A stretch of 64,000 nucleotides of DNA from DASSBR01 sp035708085 (GTDB taxonomy: Bacteria > Pseudomonadota > Gammaproteobacteria > Natronospirales > DASSBR01), in contig DASSTE010000074.1 in NCBI GenBank assembly GCA_035708085.1, positions 1-64,000 of the forward strand, given 5' to 3'. Each line of letters opens with the position of its first letter. Position 1 is the stretch's first letter. Positions 33,442 through 42,215 of the stretch are shown piece by piece. The notes below the pieces were generated by a model. The model was not told the DNA's origin. It saw only the letters and a list, made by a program, of their open reading frames with translations, and made no database searches. Both the position numbers and the translations under genes were made by a program.

Positions 33442-34705
33442 CGTTTACTGCTTTCTTCAGAATCTCCACAAACTCGAATACGTCTTGGTAGCGGTTGTAA
33501 AGCGGCGCCGGCGCAACCCGCACGATGTTCGGCTCGCGCCAGTCGCAGGTGACGCCGGCGGCGCTGAGCTTTTCGAATGTGTCGCGTGCCGCTTCGCGCG
33601 TCAGCGCCAGGCGCAGCGAGAGCTGGCAGCCACGCGCATCCGGGTCTGCCGGTGTGGTAATGCCGATGCGCCCGCCGAGCGTTTCGCCCAACAAGTATTC
33701 GAGGTAGCCGGTGAGGCGGACCGACTTTTTGCGCAATGCGGGCATGCCGGCGGCGGCGAACAGTTCGAGCGAGGCGGCCAGCGGTGCGAGCGACAGAATC
33801 GGCGGGTTGCTGAGCTGCCACCCTTCGGCGCCGGGAATCGGATGAAATTCATCACCCATTTGGAAGCGGCTTTTCTTGTCGTGGCCCCACCAGCCGGCGA
33901 AGCGTGGCAGGTCTTCGCGTGCGTGGCGGTTGTGGACGAAGCAGCCGCCGACCGCGCCGGGGCCGGAGTTCATGTACTTGTAATGGCACCAGACGGCGAA
34001 GTCGACATCCCAGTCGTGCAGGGCAAGCGGGACATTGCCGGTGGCGTGGGCGAGATCGAGGCCGATCTGCGCGTCGACTTCGTGGCCGAGCCGCGCGATT
34101 TCCGCCATCGGCAGGCATTGGCCGCTAAGATACTGGATGCCCGGGAGCAGGATCAGTGCAAGGCTTGCGGCGTTGCGGGTGACGGTTTCTTCAATATCGC
34201 CAAGTTCGATGGTGCCGTCTTCGTTGCCGACTTCGAGCAGGGCATCGTCTGGTTCGAAGCCGTGGAACCGGAGCTGCGATTCGACGGCGTAGCGGTCCGA
34301 CGGGAACGCGCTGCGTTCGATGAGGATTTTGTAGCGGTTCTGTGTTGGCCGGTAGAAGCTGACCATCATCAGGTGGAGGTTGACGGACAGGGTGTTCATG
34401 GCGACGACTTCGTCGGGTTTTGCACCGACGACTTCGGCGAGCTTGTCGGCCACGCGCTCGTGGTAGGGCAGCCACGGGTGGCGCGCTTCGACGTGGCCTT
34501 TGACGCCGAGTCGGGCCCAGTCGGCCAGTTCCTGTTCGACCCAGGCGGTGGCGGTTTTGGGCTGCAGGCCGAGGGAGTTGCCGCACAGGTAGATGTCGGG
34601 TTCGCTGCCGACGGTTTGCGGCAGGTGGAACTGGTGGCGGTACTCGGCCAGCGGGTCGTCCCGGTCCTGTTCTATGGCGAAGTTTTTGTCTGTTCGGTAA
34701 TCCAT
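33434..34705 (-). CDS. kynU: Kynureninase
   Basis: 423 residues, PLP fold type I. IYLCGNSLGLQPK near the N-terminus, the HYKYMNSGPGAVGG motif with the Schiff-base lysine, and GWWGHDKKSRFQMG are kynureninase hallmarks. It cleaves 3-hydroxykynurenine to 3-hydroxyanthranilate plus alanine. The ATG at 34705 begins the family N-terminus; a longer reading would translate part of repeat D. A 147-bp gap with that repeat separates it from the preceding cyclase gene. Confidence 0.96.
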   Translation of the reverse strand: MDYRTDKNFAIEQDRDDPLAEYRHQFHLPQTVGSEPDIYLCGNSLGLQPKTATAWVEQELADWARLGVKGHVEARHPWLPYHERVADKLAEVVGAKPDEVVAMNTLSVNLHLMMVSFYRPTQNRYKILIERSAFPSDRYAVESQLRFHGFEPDDALLEVGNEDGTIELGDIEETVTRNAASLALILLPGIQYLSGQCLPMAEIARLGHEVDAQIGLDLAHATGNVPLALHDWDVDFAVWCHYKYMNSGPGAVGGCFVHNRHAREDLPRFAGWWGHDKKSRFQMGDEFHPIPGAEGWQLSNPPILSLAPLAASLELFAAAGMPALRKKSVRLTGYLEYLLGETLGGRIGITTPADPDARGCQLSLRLALTREAARDTFEKLSAAGVTCDWREPNIVRVAPAPLYNRYQDVFEFVEILKKAVNDE

Positions 34706-34740
34706 TTGGGGCTTCTGTTGGGTTGTTGCGGGGGCGATGC

Positions 34741-34828
34741 GGTAGCTCCTTCCGAGGGACGCCGTGAACCCATCCATGGGGGCTTCCCTCGGACATCCTG
34801 TCCTCAGAGACCCTCGGAAGAAGCTACC
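34741..34828 (+). repeat. Stem-variable element, copy D (inside the kynurenine operon)
   Basis: The 18-bp arms GGTAGCTCCTTCCGAGGG (34741-34758) and 34811-34828 pair with one mismatch. The core begins GACGCCGTGAACCCATCC and contains TCGGACATCCTG, a variant of the core in copies A-C. It lies between the cyclase stop and the kynU start. Confidence 0.85.
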
Positions 34829-34852
34829 CCACCGCCTCTGTACGTTCTTGTT

Positions 34853-35638
34853 TCAGCGGGCTACGGCTTCTATCGGAAGAAGTATGGGACGGCTTGGTGC
34901 GGCGTCGGTGGCGAATGCCGGTACCTGGAGATTGAGCAAATAGTAGCCGTCGATGACTTCATCGGAAGCATAAATCATTTCGGTTATCGTTGCCTGCGGA
35001 TGGGTTGCCTTTGCGCAGGAACGCGAGCCTGAGGGCAGGCCCCAAAAGATGCGGTGCGCGATGAGAGCGTTATCGTTCATTGCATCGAGTGAAGGCAAAT
35101 CCACCAGTAAATGCTCAACATCTACTTCACGAACCAGACGCGCCGCCGCGGCAGCTAGGTACGGCGGCGGCTTGCTTGAATCGTAGTGTTGCGATTGCTT
35201 GCCGATTTCGTTCGGTAGCGTGCGGATGATCAGCGCGCGGTGAAATGCTTCTTCCTGCCATTGTTGTAGCGCATCTTGTACGCGATTCAAGCCTATTGCT
35301 GGCGCGCCTCCAGTATCGATGGTAATCAACGTTGCCGGGATGATGCCGGGTACGTTGAGATCGGCCACAGTAATGTCATCGTCGACGACATGGCCGATGC
35401 ATTCGGTATGCGTGCCGTTGCAGTGCGGATTGAGTCGGTAGACGCCGACGTTGCAACTCCCGCCGCTACGGGTGTCGCCGACGAAGCCGCCGGCGGCGAA
35501 GGTTTCCTTTTGCGCCGGCGGGGCGCCGAAGAAATTGGGTTGTTGTCCGTTGAAGTCGAGACGGATGGCGAGGCTGCGGCCCGCGGCGGTGTCACATCGG
35601 TAGCGGCGGCCGCCGGCTTCGAAGGTGATGGCTGTCAC
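34853..35638 (-). CDS. Cyclase-family (PF04199-type) hydrolase, putative kynurenine formamidase
   Basis: 261 residues. The metal-binding motif NPHCNGTHTECIGH (residues 70-83) is the HxGTHxD/E-like signature of the cyclase family to which bacterial KynB belongs. Place in a kynurenine operon suggests N-formylkynurenine hydrolysis. It is about 50 residues longer than typical KynB and not an obvious orthologue, so a different amide could be the substrate. Its GTG start (35638) overlaps the ACMSD stop (GTGA). Confidence 0.75.
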   Translation of the reverse strand: MTAITFEAGGRRYRCDTAAGRSLAIRLDFNGQQPNFFGAPPAQKETFAAGGFVGDTRSGGSCNVGVYRLNPHCNGTHTECIGHVVDDDITVADLNVPGIIPATLITIDTGGAPAIGLNRVQDALQQWQEEAFHRALIIRTLPNEIGKQSQHYDSSKPPPYLAAAAARLVREVDVEHLLVDLPSLDAMNDNALIAHRIFWGLPSGSRSCAKATHPQATITEMIYASDEVIDGYYLLNLQVPAFATDAAPSRPILLPIEAVAR

Positions 35639-36645
35639 TGGAAGCGGGTGATGTCGAGGTTCAGCCAGTCGAGCGCGGCGCCGTGCAGCAGCGAGCCGCG
35701 GTCGGTGTCGCTCATGTCCATGGATTCGATCAGTGTGCCGGGGTGGTGTTCGCCTAATACAAACGGATAGTCGCTGCCGAGCGCGATGCGGTTCGCGCCG
35801 ATGAGTTTGATCATGTAGCGCAGCACGTCCGGGTCGTGCACCAGCGAGTCGACGTAGAAATGTCCGAGCCAGCGACGCGGATTGATGTCGGTGTCGCGCG
35901 CGCACAGGTCCGGGCGGACCTTGAACCCGTGGTCGATGCGGCCGATGGTGGCCGGAAACGAGCCGCCGCCGTGGGCGAACGCGACGCGCAGTTTCGGGTG
36001 ACGTTCGAACACGCCGCCGAAGATCATCGAGCAGATTGCGAGGCAGGTTTCCGCCGGCATGCCGACCAGCCACGGCAGCCAGTATTTGTCCATGCGCTCG
36101 CGGCCGAGCATGTCCCACGGGTGCACGAAGACGGCGAGGTCGAGATCTTCGGCGGCGGCGAAGAATTCGTTGAGGCGCGAGTCGTCGAGATTCCAGTCGT
36201 TGATGTGGGTGCCGATTTCGACCCCGGCGAGTTTCAGCGAGCGCTTGCAGCGTTCCATCTCGCGGACGGCCAGTTCCGGGTTCTGCATTGGCAGCGTGCC
36301 GAGGCCTGCGAAGCGGCTCGGGTTGTCGGCAACGACGCCGGCGATATGGTCGTTGAGTATTTTGCAGAGGTCGGCCGTGTGTTCGGCCTTGGCCCAGTAG
36401 CTGAACATGACCGGCACGGTCGAGAGCACCTGCACGCCGACGTTGTCCCGATCGCAATCATCGAGGCGCACGGCGGGATCCCAGCAGTTCGCCTGAATGT
36501 CACGAAAGTGGCGACCGTCTTTCATCATCCGCGCACAGCCGGGGCCGTCGTGCTCAAGCTGAATGAAGCCGCCGTAGCCGTAGCGCTCTTTCAGGTCGGG
36601 CCAGTTCTCCGGAAGGATGTGGGTGTGGATGTCGATTTTCAGCAT
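35635..36645 (-). CDS. nbaD: 2-amino-3-carboxymuconate-6-semialdehyde decarboxylase (ACMSD)
   Basis: 336 residues, amidohydrolase fold. The N-terminal zinc motif is IDIHTHILP. Further ligands lie in FVHPWDMLG, AFAHGGGSFP and GSDYPFVLGEHHPG, and the substrate arginine region is also present (RHFRDIQANCWDP). ACMSD diverts 2-amino-3-carboxymuconate semialdehyde from quinolinate (NAD) formation into degradation. The SD (GGGAG, 8 nt upstream) is part of a palindrome arm at 36656-36680. Confidence 0.95.
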   Translation of the reverse strand: MLKIDIHTHILPENWPDLKERYGYGGFIQLEHDGPGCARMMKDGRHFRDIQANCWDPAVRLDDCDRDNVGVQVLSTVPVMFSYWAKAEHTADLCKILNDHIAGVVADNPSRFAGLGTLPMQNPELAVREMERCKRSLKLAGVEIGTHINDWNLDDSRLNEFFAAAEDLDLAVFVHPWDMLGRERMDKYWLPWLVGMPAETCLAICSMIFGGVFERHPKLRVAFAHGGGSFPATIGRIDHGFKVRPDLCARDTDINPRRWLGHFYVDSLVHDPDVLRYMIKLIGANRIALGSDYPFVLGEHHPGTLIESMDMSDTDRGSLLHGAALDWLNLDITRFQ

Positions 36646-36655
36646 TGTTCTTACT

Positions 36656-36680
36656 CCCTCTCCCCGTCACGGGGAGAGGG
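36656..36680. repeat. CCCTCTCCCC palindrome upstream of ACMSD
   Basis: CCCTCTCCCC (36656-36665) and GGGGAGAGGG (36671-36680) are perfect complements around GTCAC, followed by TTCGGGTGAGGGG. This is a widespread proteobacterial intergenic palindrome. On the minus strand it provides the SD of ACMSD. Confidence 0.85.
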
Positions 36681-36699
36681 TTCGGGTGAGGGGCGATCA

Positions 36700-37215
36700 T
36701 CACGAGCGGCTATCCATCACCTCGCCGCAATTCTCGCAAGTCCGATTTTCCACGCTGCCGTAAAACCGGTCGAACACCGGCGGAAACTGGGTCTCGATGT
36801 TTTCGAGGTGGAAGTATTCGTCGTACAGCTTGTGATGGCAGTTGTCGCAGAACCATAGCAGGCCGTCTTGTTCGTCCGGTGTGCGCGGGCGTTCGATGAC
36901 GAGGCCGATGCTGTTTGCGAAACGCTGCGGCGAGTGGGGCAGGTGTGGCGGAATCAGCAGGATTTCGCCGGCGCGGATCGGAATGTCGACCGGCTTGCCG
37001 TCCTGCATGGTTTTGAGTTCCATCTCGCCTTCGATCTGGTAGAAGAACTCTTCGCCCGGGTCGTCATGATAGTCAGTGCGCGAGTTCGGCCCGCCGACCA
37101 CCTGCACGACGAACCCGGTATCGGTGTAAATGCGCTTGTTGCCGACCGGCGGCTTCAGCAGGTCGCGGTGGTCGTCGATCCATTGCTTGAAGTTGATTGG
37201 CGTGAGGTCCCACAT
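36700..37215 (-). CDS. nbaC: 3-hydroxyanthranilate 3,4-dioxygenase
   Basis: 171 residues, cupin fold. The Fe(II) site is in RTDYHDDPGEEFFYQIEGEME and HLPHSPQRF. The C-terminal rubredoxin-like iron site has two CxxC pairs (CDNC and CENC), as in the bacterial homodimeric enzyme. It opens the ring of 3-hydroxyanthranilate to 2-amino-3-carboxymuconate semialdehyde, the ACMSD substrate. It starts 13 bp after the RidA-like gene. Confidence 0.96.
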   Translation of the reverse strand: MWDLTPINFKQWIDDHRDLLKPPVGNKRIYTDTGFVVQVVGGPNSRTDYHDDPGEEFFYQIEGEMELKTMQDGKPVDIPIRAGEILLIPPHLPHSPQRFANSIGLVIERPRTPDEQDGLLWFCDNCHHKLYDEYFHLENIETQFPPVFDRFYGSVENRTCENCGEVMDSRS

Positions 37216-37228
37216 CGGCTTGATCCTG

Positions 37229-37645
37229 TTATTCGATGGTGGCTATACACTTTAGCTCGATTGCGATCGGCGTGGGCAGGCGGTTGACTTCGACCGTCGT
37301 TCGGCACGGCTGGTTGTCGCTGAAATACTCTGCGTACACTCGGTTATATGCGTCGAAGTCATACTTGATGTCAGTCAGAAAAACGGTGACATCGACAAGT
37401 CTGTCCCAACTCGATCCGGCTTCCTCCAGTATCGCGCGCACGTTCGCGAACACGGCTCGGCATTGCACCTCAATGTCGTGCAGGATGACGTGGCCGGAGG
37501 AATCACGCGTCACGCCGGGGATTTCATCGCTGCCGCGCTGCCGCGGCCCGACGCCGGACAGGAACAACAGGTTGCCGACGCGGCGGGCGTGCGGATACAG
37601 GCCGACCGGCTCGGGCGCTTTTTGCGAATTGATTTTATCGGTCAT
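37229..37645 (-). CDS. nbaF: RidA-family 2-aminomuconate deaminase
   Basis: 138 residues of the RidA/YjgF fold. The start GLYPHARRVGNLLFLSG and VDVTVFLTDIKYDFDAYNRVYAEYF are conserved; the arginine in QPCRTTVEV is the RidA substrate-binding arginine. In the nba-type operon this family member deaminates 2-aminomuconate to 4-oxalocrotonate, and the context here is the same. I use the ATG at 37645, overlapping the dehydrogenase by 11 bp; an ATG 15 bp upstream is possible. Confidence 0.88.
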   Translation of the reverse strand: MTDKINSQKAPEPVGLYPHARRVGNLLFLSGVGPRQRGSDEIPGVTRDSSGHVILHDIEVQCRAVFANVRAILEEAGSSWDRLVDVTVFLTDIKYDFDAYNRVYAEYFSDNQPCRTTVEVNRLPTPIAIELKCIATIE

Positions 37646-39104
37646 ATTGTATACATACATTTTTCGCTTCGGTGAAGAATCGCATGGCTTCGAAGCCGCC
37701 TTCGCGGCCGGCGCCGGATTGCTTCATGCCGCCCATCGGTACGCGCAGGTCGCGCAGCATCCAGCAGTTGACCCAGATCAGGCCGGCTTCAAGTCGGTCT
37801 GCCACGCGGTGACAGCGCGAGGTATCGCAGCTCCAAAGCGAAGCGGCGAGACCGTAACGTACGCCGTTCGCGCAGGCGATGGCTTCGGCTTCGCTGCTGA
37901 ATGGTGCGAGCGTGACTACGGGCCCAAAAATTTCGTTTTGATTCGTGCCGCAGTCGGGACCGAGACCCTCGATGACGGTCGGTTCGATGAACCAGCCGTC
38001 GGCGCAGCGGCCGTCGAATCGCAGGCGAACCCCGCCGGCCAGGACGTTGCCGCCTTCCTCGCGCGCAGTGTCGATGGCGGCGAGAATCTTGTTCATGTGC
38101 GGTTCGGAGACGACGGCGCCGAGGTCGACGCCCGGCTCCAGCGGGTCGCCCACTTTCAGCGCTCTTGCGCGTTTGACGAAGGCATCGCGAAAGCGCTCGT
38201 ACAGGCTGTCTTCGATCAGGATGCGCGAGCCGCACAGGCAGATCTCGCCCTGGTTCGAGAACGCGGCCCTGACCGCGCCGTCGAGTGCCGTGTCGAAATC
38301 GCAGTCGGCGAACACCAGCGTCGGGTTCTTGCCGCCGAGTTCCAGCGACAGCTTCTTGAACACCGGCGCGGCGGTGCGGGCGATGTTCGCGCCGGTCACG
38401 GTGCCGCCGGTAAACGAAATCGCGCCGATCTTCGGGTGCTCGACCAGCGCCTGGCCGATGCCGGCGCCGCGGCCGTGGACAATATTCAGCACGCCGGGCG
38501 GCAGACCGGCTTCTTCGCAGATTTGCCCGAACAACGCCGCGGTCGCCGGCGTGATTTCCGACGGTTTTGCGATTACGCAGTTGCCTGCCGCGAGCGCCGG
38601 CGCGATCTTCCACGTAAACAGATACAGCGGCAGGTTCCACGGCGAAATGCAGCCGACGACGCCATGCGGCTGACGCAGCGTGTAATTGATTGCGCCGACT
38701 TTTTCGCCCAGCCTCGTCGCGTGGCTCTCGCTGGCGAACTGTGTCGCGGCGGCGGCATAAAAGTGCAGGTTGGCGGCGGCGCGCGGAATATCGACCCGCG
38801 CGGCGAGCGCCATTGGCTTGCCGTTGTCGATGCTTTCCGCTCGCACCAGCGCGTCGTGTCGCGCTTCGATGCAGTCGGCCAGCTTGTTCAGCCAGCGAGC
38901 GCGTTCGGCCGCCGGCAGCGCCGACCAATCCGGGAAAGCCGACTCGGCGGCGGCAACCGCGGCAGCAAGATCAGTGGCGTCGGAATCAGCGACGCGCGCG
39001 TATATAGCGCCTGTGGCAGGCTCGAATACGTCCAGCCAAGTGTCTCCGGCGGGTGCTTGCTGCTTGCCGCCGATGTAGTTTTGGAAGAATGCCGGATCAG
39101 CCAT
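37635..39104 (-). CDS. nbaE: 2-aminomuconate-6-semialdehyde dehydrogenase
   Basis: 489 residues, aldehyde dehydrogenase superfamily. The NAD motif is SFTGGTVTGANIA, the general-base glutamate is in LELGGKNP, and the catalytic cysteine is in NQGEICLCGSR. PWNLPLYLFTWKIAPALAAGN matches the AMSDH/hydroxymuconate semialdehyde subgroup. It oxidises 2-aminomuconate semialdehyde to 2-aminomuconate. Its start overlaps the apaH end by 8 bp, physically linking the kynurenine genes to the upstream biogenesis operon. Confidence 0.93.
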   Translation of the reverse strand: MADPAFFQNYIGGKQQAPAGDTWLDVFEPATGAIYARVADSDATDLAAAVAAAESAFPDWSALPAAERARWLNKLADCIEARHDALVRAESIDNGKPMALAARVDIPRAAANLHFYAAAATQFASESHATRLGEKVGAINYTLRQPHGVVGCISPWNLPLYLFTWKIAPALAAGNCVIAKPSEITPATAALFGQICEEAGLPPGVLNIVHGRGAGIGQALVEHPKIGAISFTGGTVTGANIARTAAPVFKKLSLELGGKNPTLVFADCDFDTALDGAVRAAFSNQGEICLCGSRILIEDSLYERFRDAFVKRARALKVGDPLEPGVDLGAVVSEPHMNKILAAIDTAREEGGNVLAGGVRLRFDGRCADGWFIEPTVIEGLGPDCGTNQNEIFGPVVTLAPFSSEAEAIACANGVRYGLAASLWSCDTSRCHRVADRLEAGLIWVNCWMLRDLRVPMGGMKQSGAGREGGFEAMRFFTEAKNVCIQYDR

Positions 39105-39924
39105 TCGACGCGTTGTCCTTGTAATCCACGTTGAACCAGCCGCCTTCGCCGTCCAGGCGAAAGGCGGTCAACGCGCCGCCCCATACGCAGCCGCTGTCGA
39201 GTGCGAAGACATTGTGGGTGCTGACGGCGCCCAACGCGGACCAGTGACCGCAGATGATGCGCTCGTCGATGCTCTTTCGGTCCGGTACCGCGAACCACGG
39301 CATGAGCGGCGTGGGCTGCGAACCCGGGGGGCCCTTGTGCTCAAAGTCCATGGTACCGTCGGGTGTACAGAAGCGCAGCCGCGTGAGGAAGTTCACGATC
39401 ACGCGGAGTCGGTCGGTCCCGGTCAGTTGCGGGTCCCAGCGTGCCGGCTCGTTGCCGTACATGTGGTCGAGGAAGTCGGTCCAGTCGGCCGCGGCCAGGC
39501 GGGCTTCGACCTCGGCCGCCAGCACCAGCGTGTCGTAGCGCGTCCACTGCGGCGCGAGGCCCGCGTGAACCATCAGGTAACCGCACGCAGCGTCGTAGTG
39601 CGCGAGCGGCCGGTGGCGCAGCCAGTCGAGCAGTTCGCGCCGGTCAGGGGCGGCCAGAATGTCGTCGAGCGTGTCGCTTGCACGCGGACTCTGACAACCG
39701 GCAGCGATCGCCAGCAGGTGCAGGTCGTGATTGCCGAGCACGGTGATCGCGGCGTCGCCGAGGCTCATGACGAAGCGCATGGTTTCGAGCGATTGCGGGC
39801 CGCGATTTACCAGGTCGCCAGTCAACCAGAGCCGGTCCGTGTGCGGATCGAAGCGGATGTGCTCGAGCAGCCGCGCGAGCACGTCGTAGCAACCCTGCAC
39901 GTCTCCGATCGCGTAAACCGCCAT
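39097..39924 (-). CDS. apaH: Symmetrical bis(5'-nucleosyl)-tetraphosphatase
   Basis: 275 residues. Metallophosphatase motifs appear in order: YAIGDVQGCYD, LTGDLVNRGPQS, VLGNHDLHLLA and VHAGLAPQW. ApaH hydrolyses Ap4A (and removes Np4-caps from RNA) to two ADP. It is usually preceded by apaG; here the gene immediately before (1 bp away) is a universal stress protein instead. Confidence 0.97.
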   Translation of the reverse strand: MAVYAIGDVQGCYDVLARLLEHIRFDPHTDRLWLTGDLVNRGPQSLETMRFVMSLGDAAITVLGNHDLHLLAIAAGCQSPRASDTLDDILAAPDRRELLDWLRHRPLAHYDAACGYLMVHAGLAPQWTRYDTLVLAAEVEARLAAADWTDFLDHMYGNEPARWDPQLTGTDRLRVIVNFLTRLRFCTPDGTMDFEHKGPPGSQPTPLMPWFAVPDRKSIDERIICGHWSALGAVSTHNVFALDSGCVWGGALTAFRLDGEGGWFNVDYKDNASNG

Positions 39925-40374
39925 TCAGTCCTCTGTGTCTTCTTTTTCGACCCTGACCGCCAGCACGTCGCACGGCGCAGCATTGACCAGCGAACGCTCC
40001 GTTGAGCCGAACAGCAGGGCGAGGCCATGGTGCTGGTGGCGGCCAATCACGATTAAATCGGCGGCCATTTCAGTTGCCGCGCGGACGATTTCTGACTTGA
40101 TGTTGCCGACGCAGACTTCGCGTTCCGCGTCGGGAAGGCCAATACGATTGGCGAGTTCGACCAGGCGATCGCGGCCGCCGGCCAGCAGTTCGTCTTCCAG
40201 ATCGACCGGCGGCGGCATCAGTCCTTCGCCGCCCGGGTCCATCGGAACGTACTCGACCACGTGAAGCAGCTTGACGGTTGCGCCCAATGCCGTGGCCAAT
40301 GCCGTGGCGCGTCGGCCGACCGCATCGGCGCCGGCCGCGACGTCGACGGCGAGCAGAATTCGCCGGTAAGTCAT
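39925..40374 (-). CDS. Universal stress protein (UspA family)
   Basis: 149 residues. The N-terminal strand is RRILLAVDVA and the ATP-binding motif GRHQHHGLALLFGSTERSLV fits the G2xG9GS pattern, so it is probably an ATP-binding Usp. It sits between rsmA and apaH, where apaG is normally found, with a 64-bp gap to rsmA containing a TATACT-like hexamer (minus strand, 40420-40425) that may be its own promoter. Confidence 0.92.
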   Translation of the reverse strand: MTYRRILLAVDVAAGADAVGRRATALATALGATVKLLHVVEYVPMDPGGEGLMPPPVDLEDELLAGGRDRLVELANRIGLPDAEREVCVGNIKSEIVRAATEMAADLIVIGRHQHHGLALLFGSTERSLVNAAPCDVLAVRVEKEDTED

Positions 40375-40438
40375 GGTTACGTACCTAGTGGTCTTTCAAG
40401 GCCACCTGTCTTTTTCGGGAGTATACACAAGCTTTTCC

Positions 40439-41224
40439 TTACTGCCCGCCGCTCAGTTCGCTGAGCCGTCCGAAATCCGCCGGTGCAAGCGCTTCCGGCC
40501 GGGCACCGGGATCGACGCCCGCCGCCGTCATGACTTCGACGTCCACGAGTCCCTTCAGCGCATTGCGCAATGTCTTGCGGCGCCGGCTGAAGGCTTGCGC
40601 GACGATCGCCGCGAACACGGCAGGATCTCCCCAGGCGAACGGCGGTTCCCGGTACGGCGTCAGCCGCACGATGGCGGAATCGACCTTGGGCGGCGGCCGG
40701 AACGCGCCCGGGCCGATCGTCAGCAGGCGCTCGGCGCGAAGACCGCGGGCCAGCATGACGGTGAGGCGGCCGTAGGCGCGCGTGCCGGGCGCGGCACAGA
40801 TGCGGTCGACGACCTCGCGCTGCAGCATGAAGTGCATGTCGTGGATCGCGTCGGCCTGCGCCAGCAGGTGGAACAGCAGCGGCGTGGAGATGTTGTAGGG
40901 CAGGTTGCCGACGAGGCGCAGCCGGCCCGCATCGGCAAAGGCGCGAAAATCGGTGGCCAGGGCATCCTGCTGGTGCACGATGAGTTCGCCGACGCCCGCG
41001 CAGTACTCCTTGAGCCGCGGGATGACGTCGCGATCCAGTTCGATCGCTTCGACCCGGCCATGTGCTTTGAGCAGCGGCCGCGTCAGCGCGCCGAGCCCGG
41101 GGCCAATTTCGATGAGCTTGTCGCCGGGTTCCGGCGCAATCAGCGCCACGATCCTGGCGATCGTGCCGGGATCGTGCAGAAAGTGCTGGCCGAACCGCTT
41201 GCGCGGGCGGTGCGGCTCACCCAT
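40439..41224 (-). CDS. rsmA: 16S rRNA (adenine1518/1519-N6)-dimethyltransferase
   Basis: 261 residues. KRFGQHFLHD at the N-terminus, SAM motif IEIGPGLGALT, NLPYNISTPLLF (catalytic NLPY), and FRPPPKVDSAIVRL are diagnostic of RsmA/KsgA. It dimethylates two adenines near the 3' end of 16S rRNA late in 30S maturation. The ATG at 41224 overlaps the pdxA stop by 8 bp; longer readings are the pdxA shadow. Confidence 0.97.
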   Translation of the reverse strand: MGEPHRPRKRFGQHFLHDPGTIARIVALIAPEPGDKLIEIGPGLGALTRPLLKAHGRVEAIELDRDVIPRLKEYCAGVGELIVHQQDALATDFRAFADAGRLRLVGNLPYNISTPLLFHLLAQADAIHDMHFMLQREVVDRICAAPGTRAYGRLTVMLARGLRAERLLTIGPGAFRPPPKVDSAIVRLTPYREPPFAWGDPAVFAAIVAQAFSRRRKTLRNALKGLVDVEVMTAAGVDPGARPEALAPADFGRLSELSGGQ

Positions 41225-42215
41225 GTCGCGCGACAATGTCGAGCGCCGCCTGGATGGCCGCGTGCAGGCTGCCGGCGTCGGCGCGGCCGGTGCCGGCCAG
41301 GTCGACCGCGGTGCCGTGATCGACCGAGGTGCGCACGATCGGCAGCCCCAGCGTGATGTTGACGGCGTGGCCGAAGCCGGCATATTTCAGCACCGGCAGC
41401 CCCTGGTCGTGGTACATCGCGAGCACTGCATCCGCGCCCTTGAGGCGCGTCGGTGTGAACAGCGTGTCGGCCGGCAGCGGGCCGACGACATCCAGGCCCC
41501 GTTCGCGCAGTGCGTTCAGGCACGGTTCGATTATCTCGATCTCCTCGCGGCCGAGGTGGCCGTCTTCGCCGGCGTGCGGGTTAAGTCCGCAGACCAGGAT
41601 GCGCGGCGCGCCGATGGCGAAGCGCTCGCGCAGATCGTGATCCAGAATCGCCAGCACCTGTGTCAGGCGCTCGAATGTGATTGCGGCCGGCACGGCGGCG
41701 AGCGGCAGGTGCGTCGTCGCGAGCGCGACGCGTAGCGTTCCCGCCGTCAGCATCATCACCGGCATCGCTGCGCCGGTGCGCTCGGCAAGAAATTCGGTGT
41801 GGCCGGAAAAAGCGGTGCCGGCATCGTTAATGACGCCTTTATGAACGGGTGCCGTGACCATCGCGGCGAATTCCCCGTTGCGGCACCCATCCGCCGCGCG
41901 CTGAAGGAGGGCGAGCACGTAATCGGCGTTGGCCGGATCCAGGTGCCCCGGTTCCACTGGTGCGGCGGTCGGCAACGGCAGCAGGCTGATGCGTCCGGCG
42001 ACTGCCGGGCTGGCGGGATCGTAAGCCGGCAGATCGAATTTTTTGCCCAGCAGACGGGCGCGTTCGGCGAGCAGCCGGGCGTCGGCCAGCACCACCAGCT
42101 CCGCCGGCCGGCCGTTGGCGGCGAGTTCGAGGCAGAGATCGGGGCCGATGCCGGCCGGCTCGCCGCTGGTGACGGCGAGCCGCGGCGGCCGATCAACTGC
42201 TGCTGCTGTTGTCAT
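41217..42215 (-). CDS. pdxA: 4-hydroxythreonine-4-phosphate dehydrogenase
   Basis: 332 residues. TSGEPAGIGPDLCLELA at the N-terminus, metal-binding SGHTEFLAER, CGLNPHAGEDGHLGREE and YHDQGLPVLKYAGFGHAVNITLGLP are PdxA signatures. It acts in the DXP-dependent pyridoxal-phosphate pathway. PLP is needed by several products here (KynU, GcvP, LysA, the dehydratase). It overlaps surA by 23 bp. Confidence 0.97.
   Translation of the reverse strand: MTTAAAVDRPPRLAVTSGEPAGIGPDLCLELAANGRPAELVVLADARLLAERARLLGKKFDLPAYDPASPAVAGRISLLPLPTAAPVEPGHLDPANADYVLALLQRAADGCRNGEFAAMVTAPVHKGVINDAGTAFSGHTEFLAERTGAAMPVMMLTAGTLRVALATTHLPLAAVPAAITFERLTQVLAILDHDLRERFAIGAPRILVCGLNPHAGEDGHLGREEIEIIEPCLNALRERGLDVVGPLPADTLFTPTRLKGADAVLAMYHDQGLPVLKYAGFGHAVNITLGLPIVRTSVDHGTAVDLAGTGRADAGSLHAAIQAALDIVARHG

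Noticed and set aside
34741..34828. Integron attC-like interpretation of the stem-variable elements
   Set aside because: Paired arms recall attC, but there is no integrase, no cassette array, and the conserved part is the core rather than the ends.
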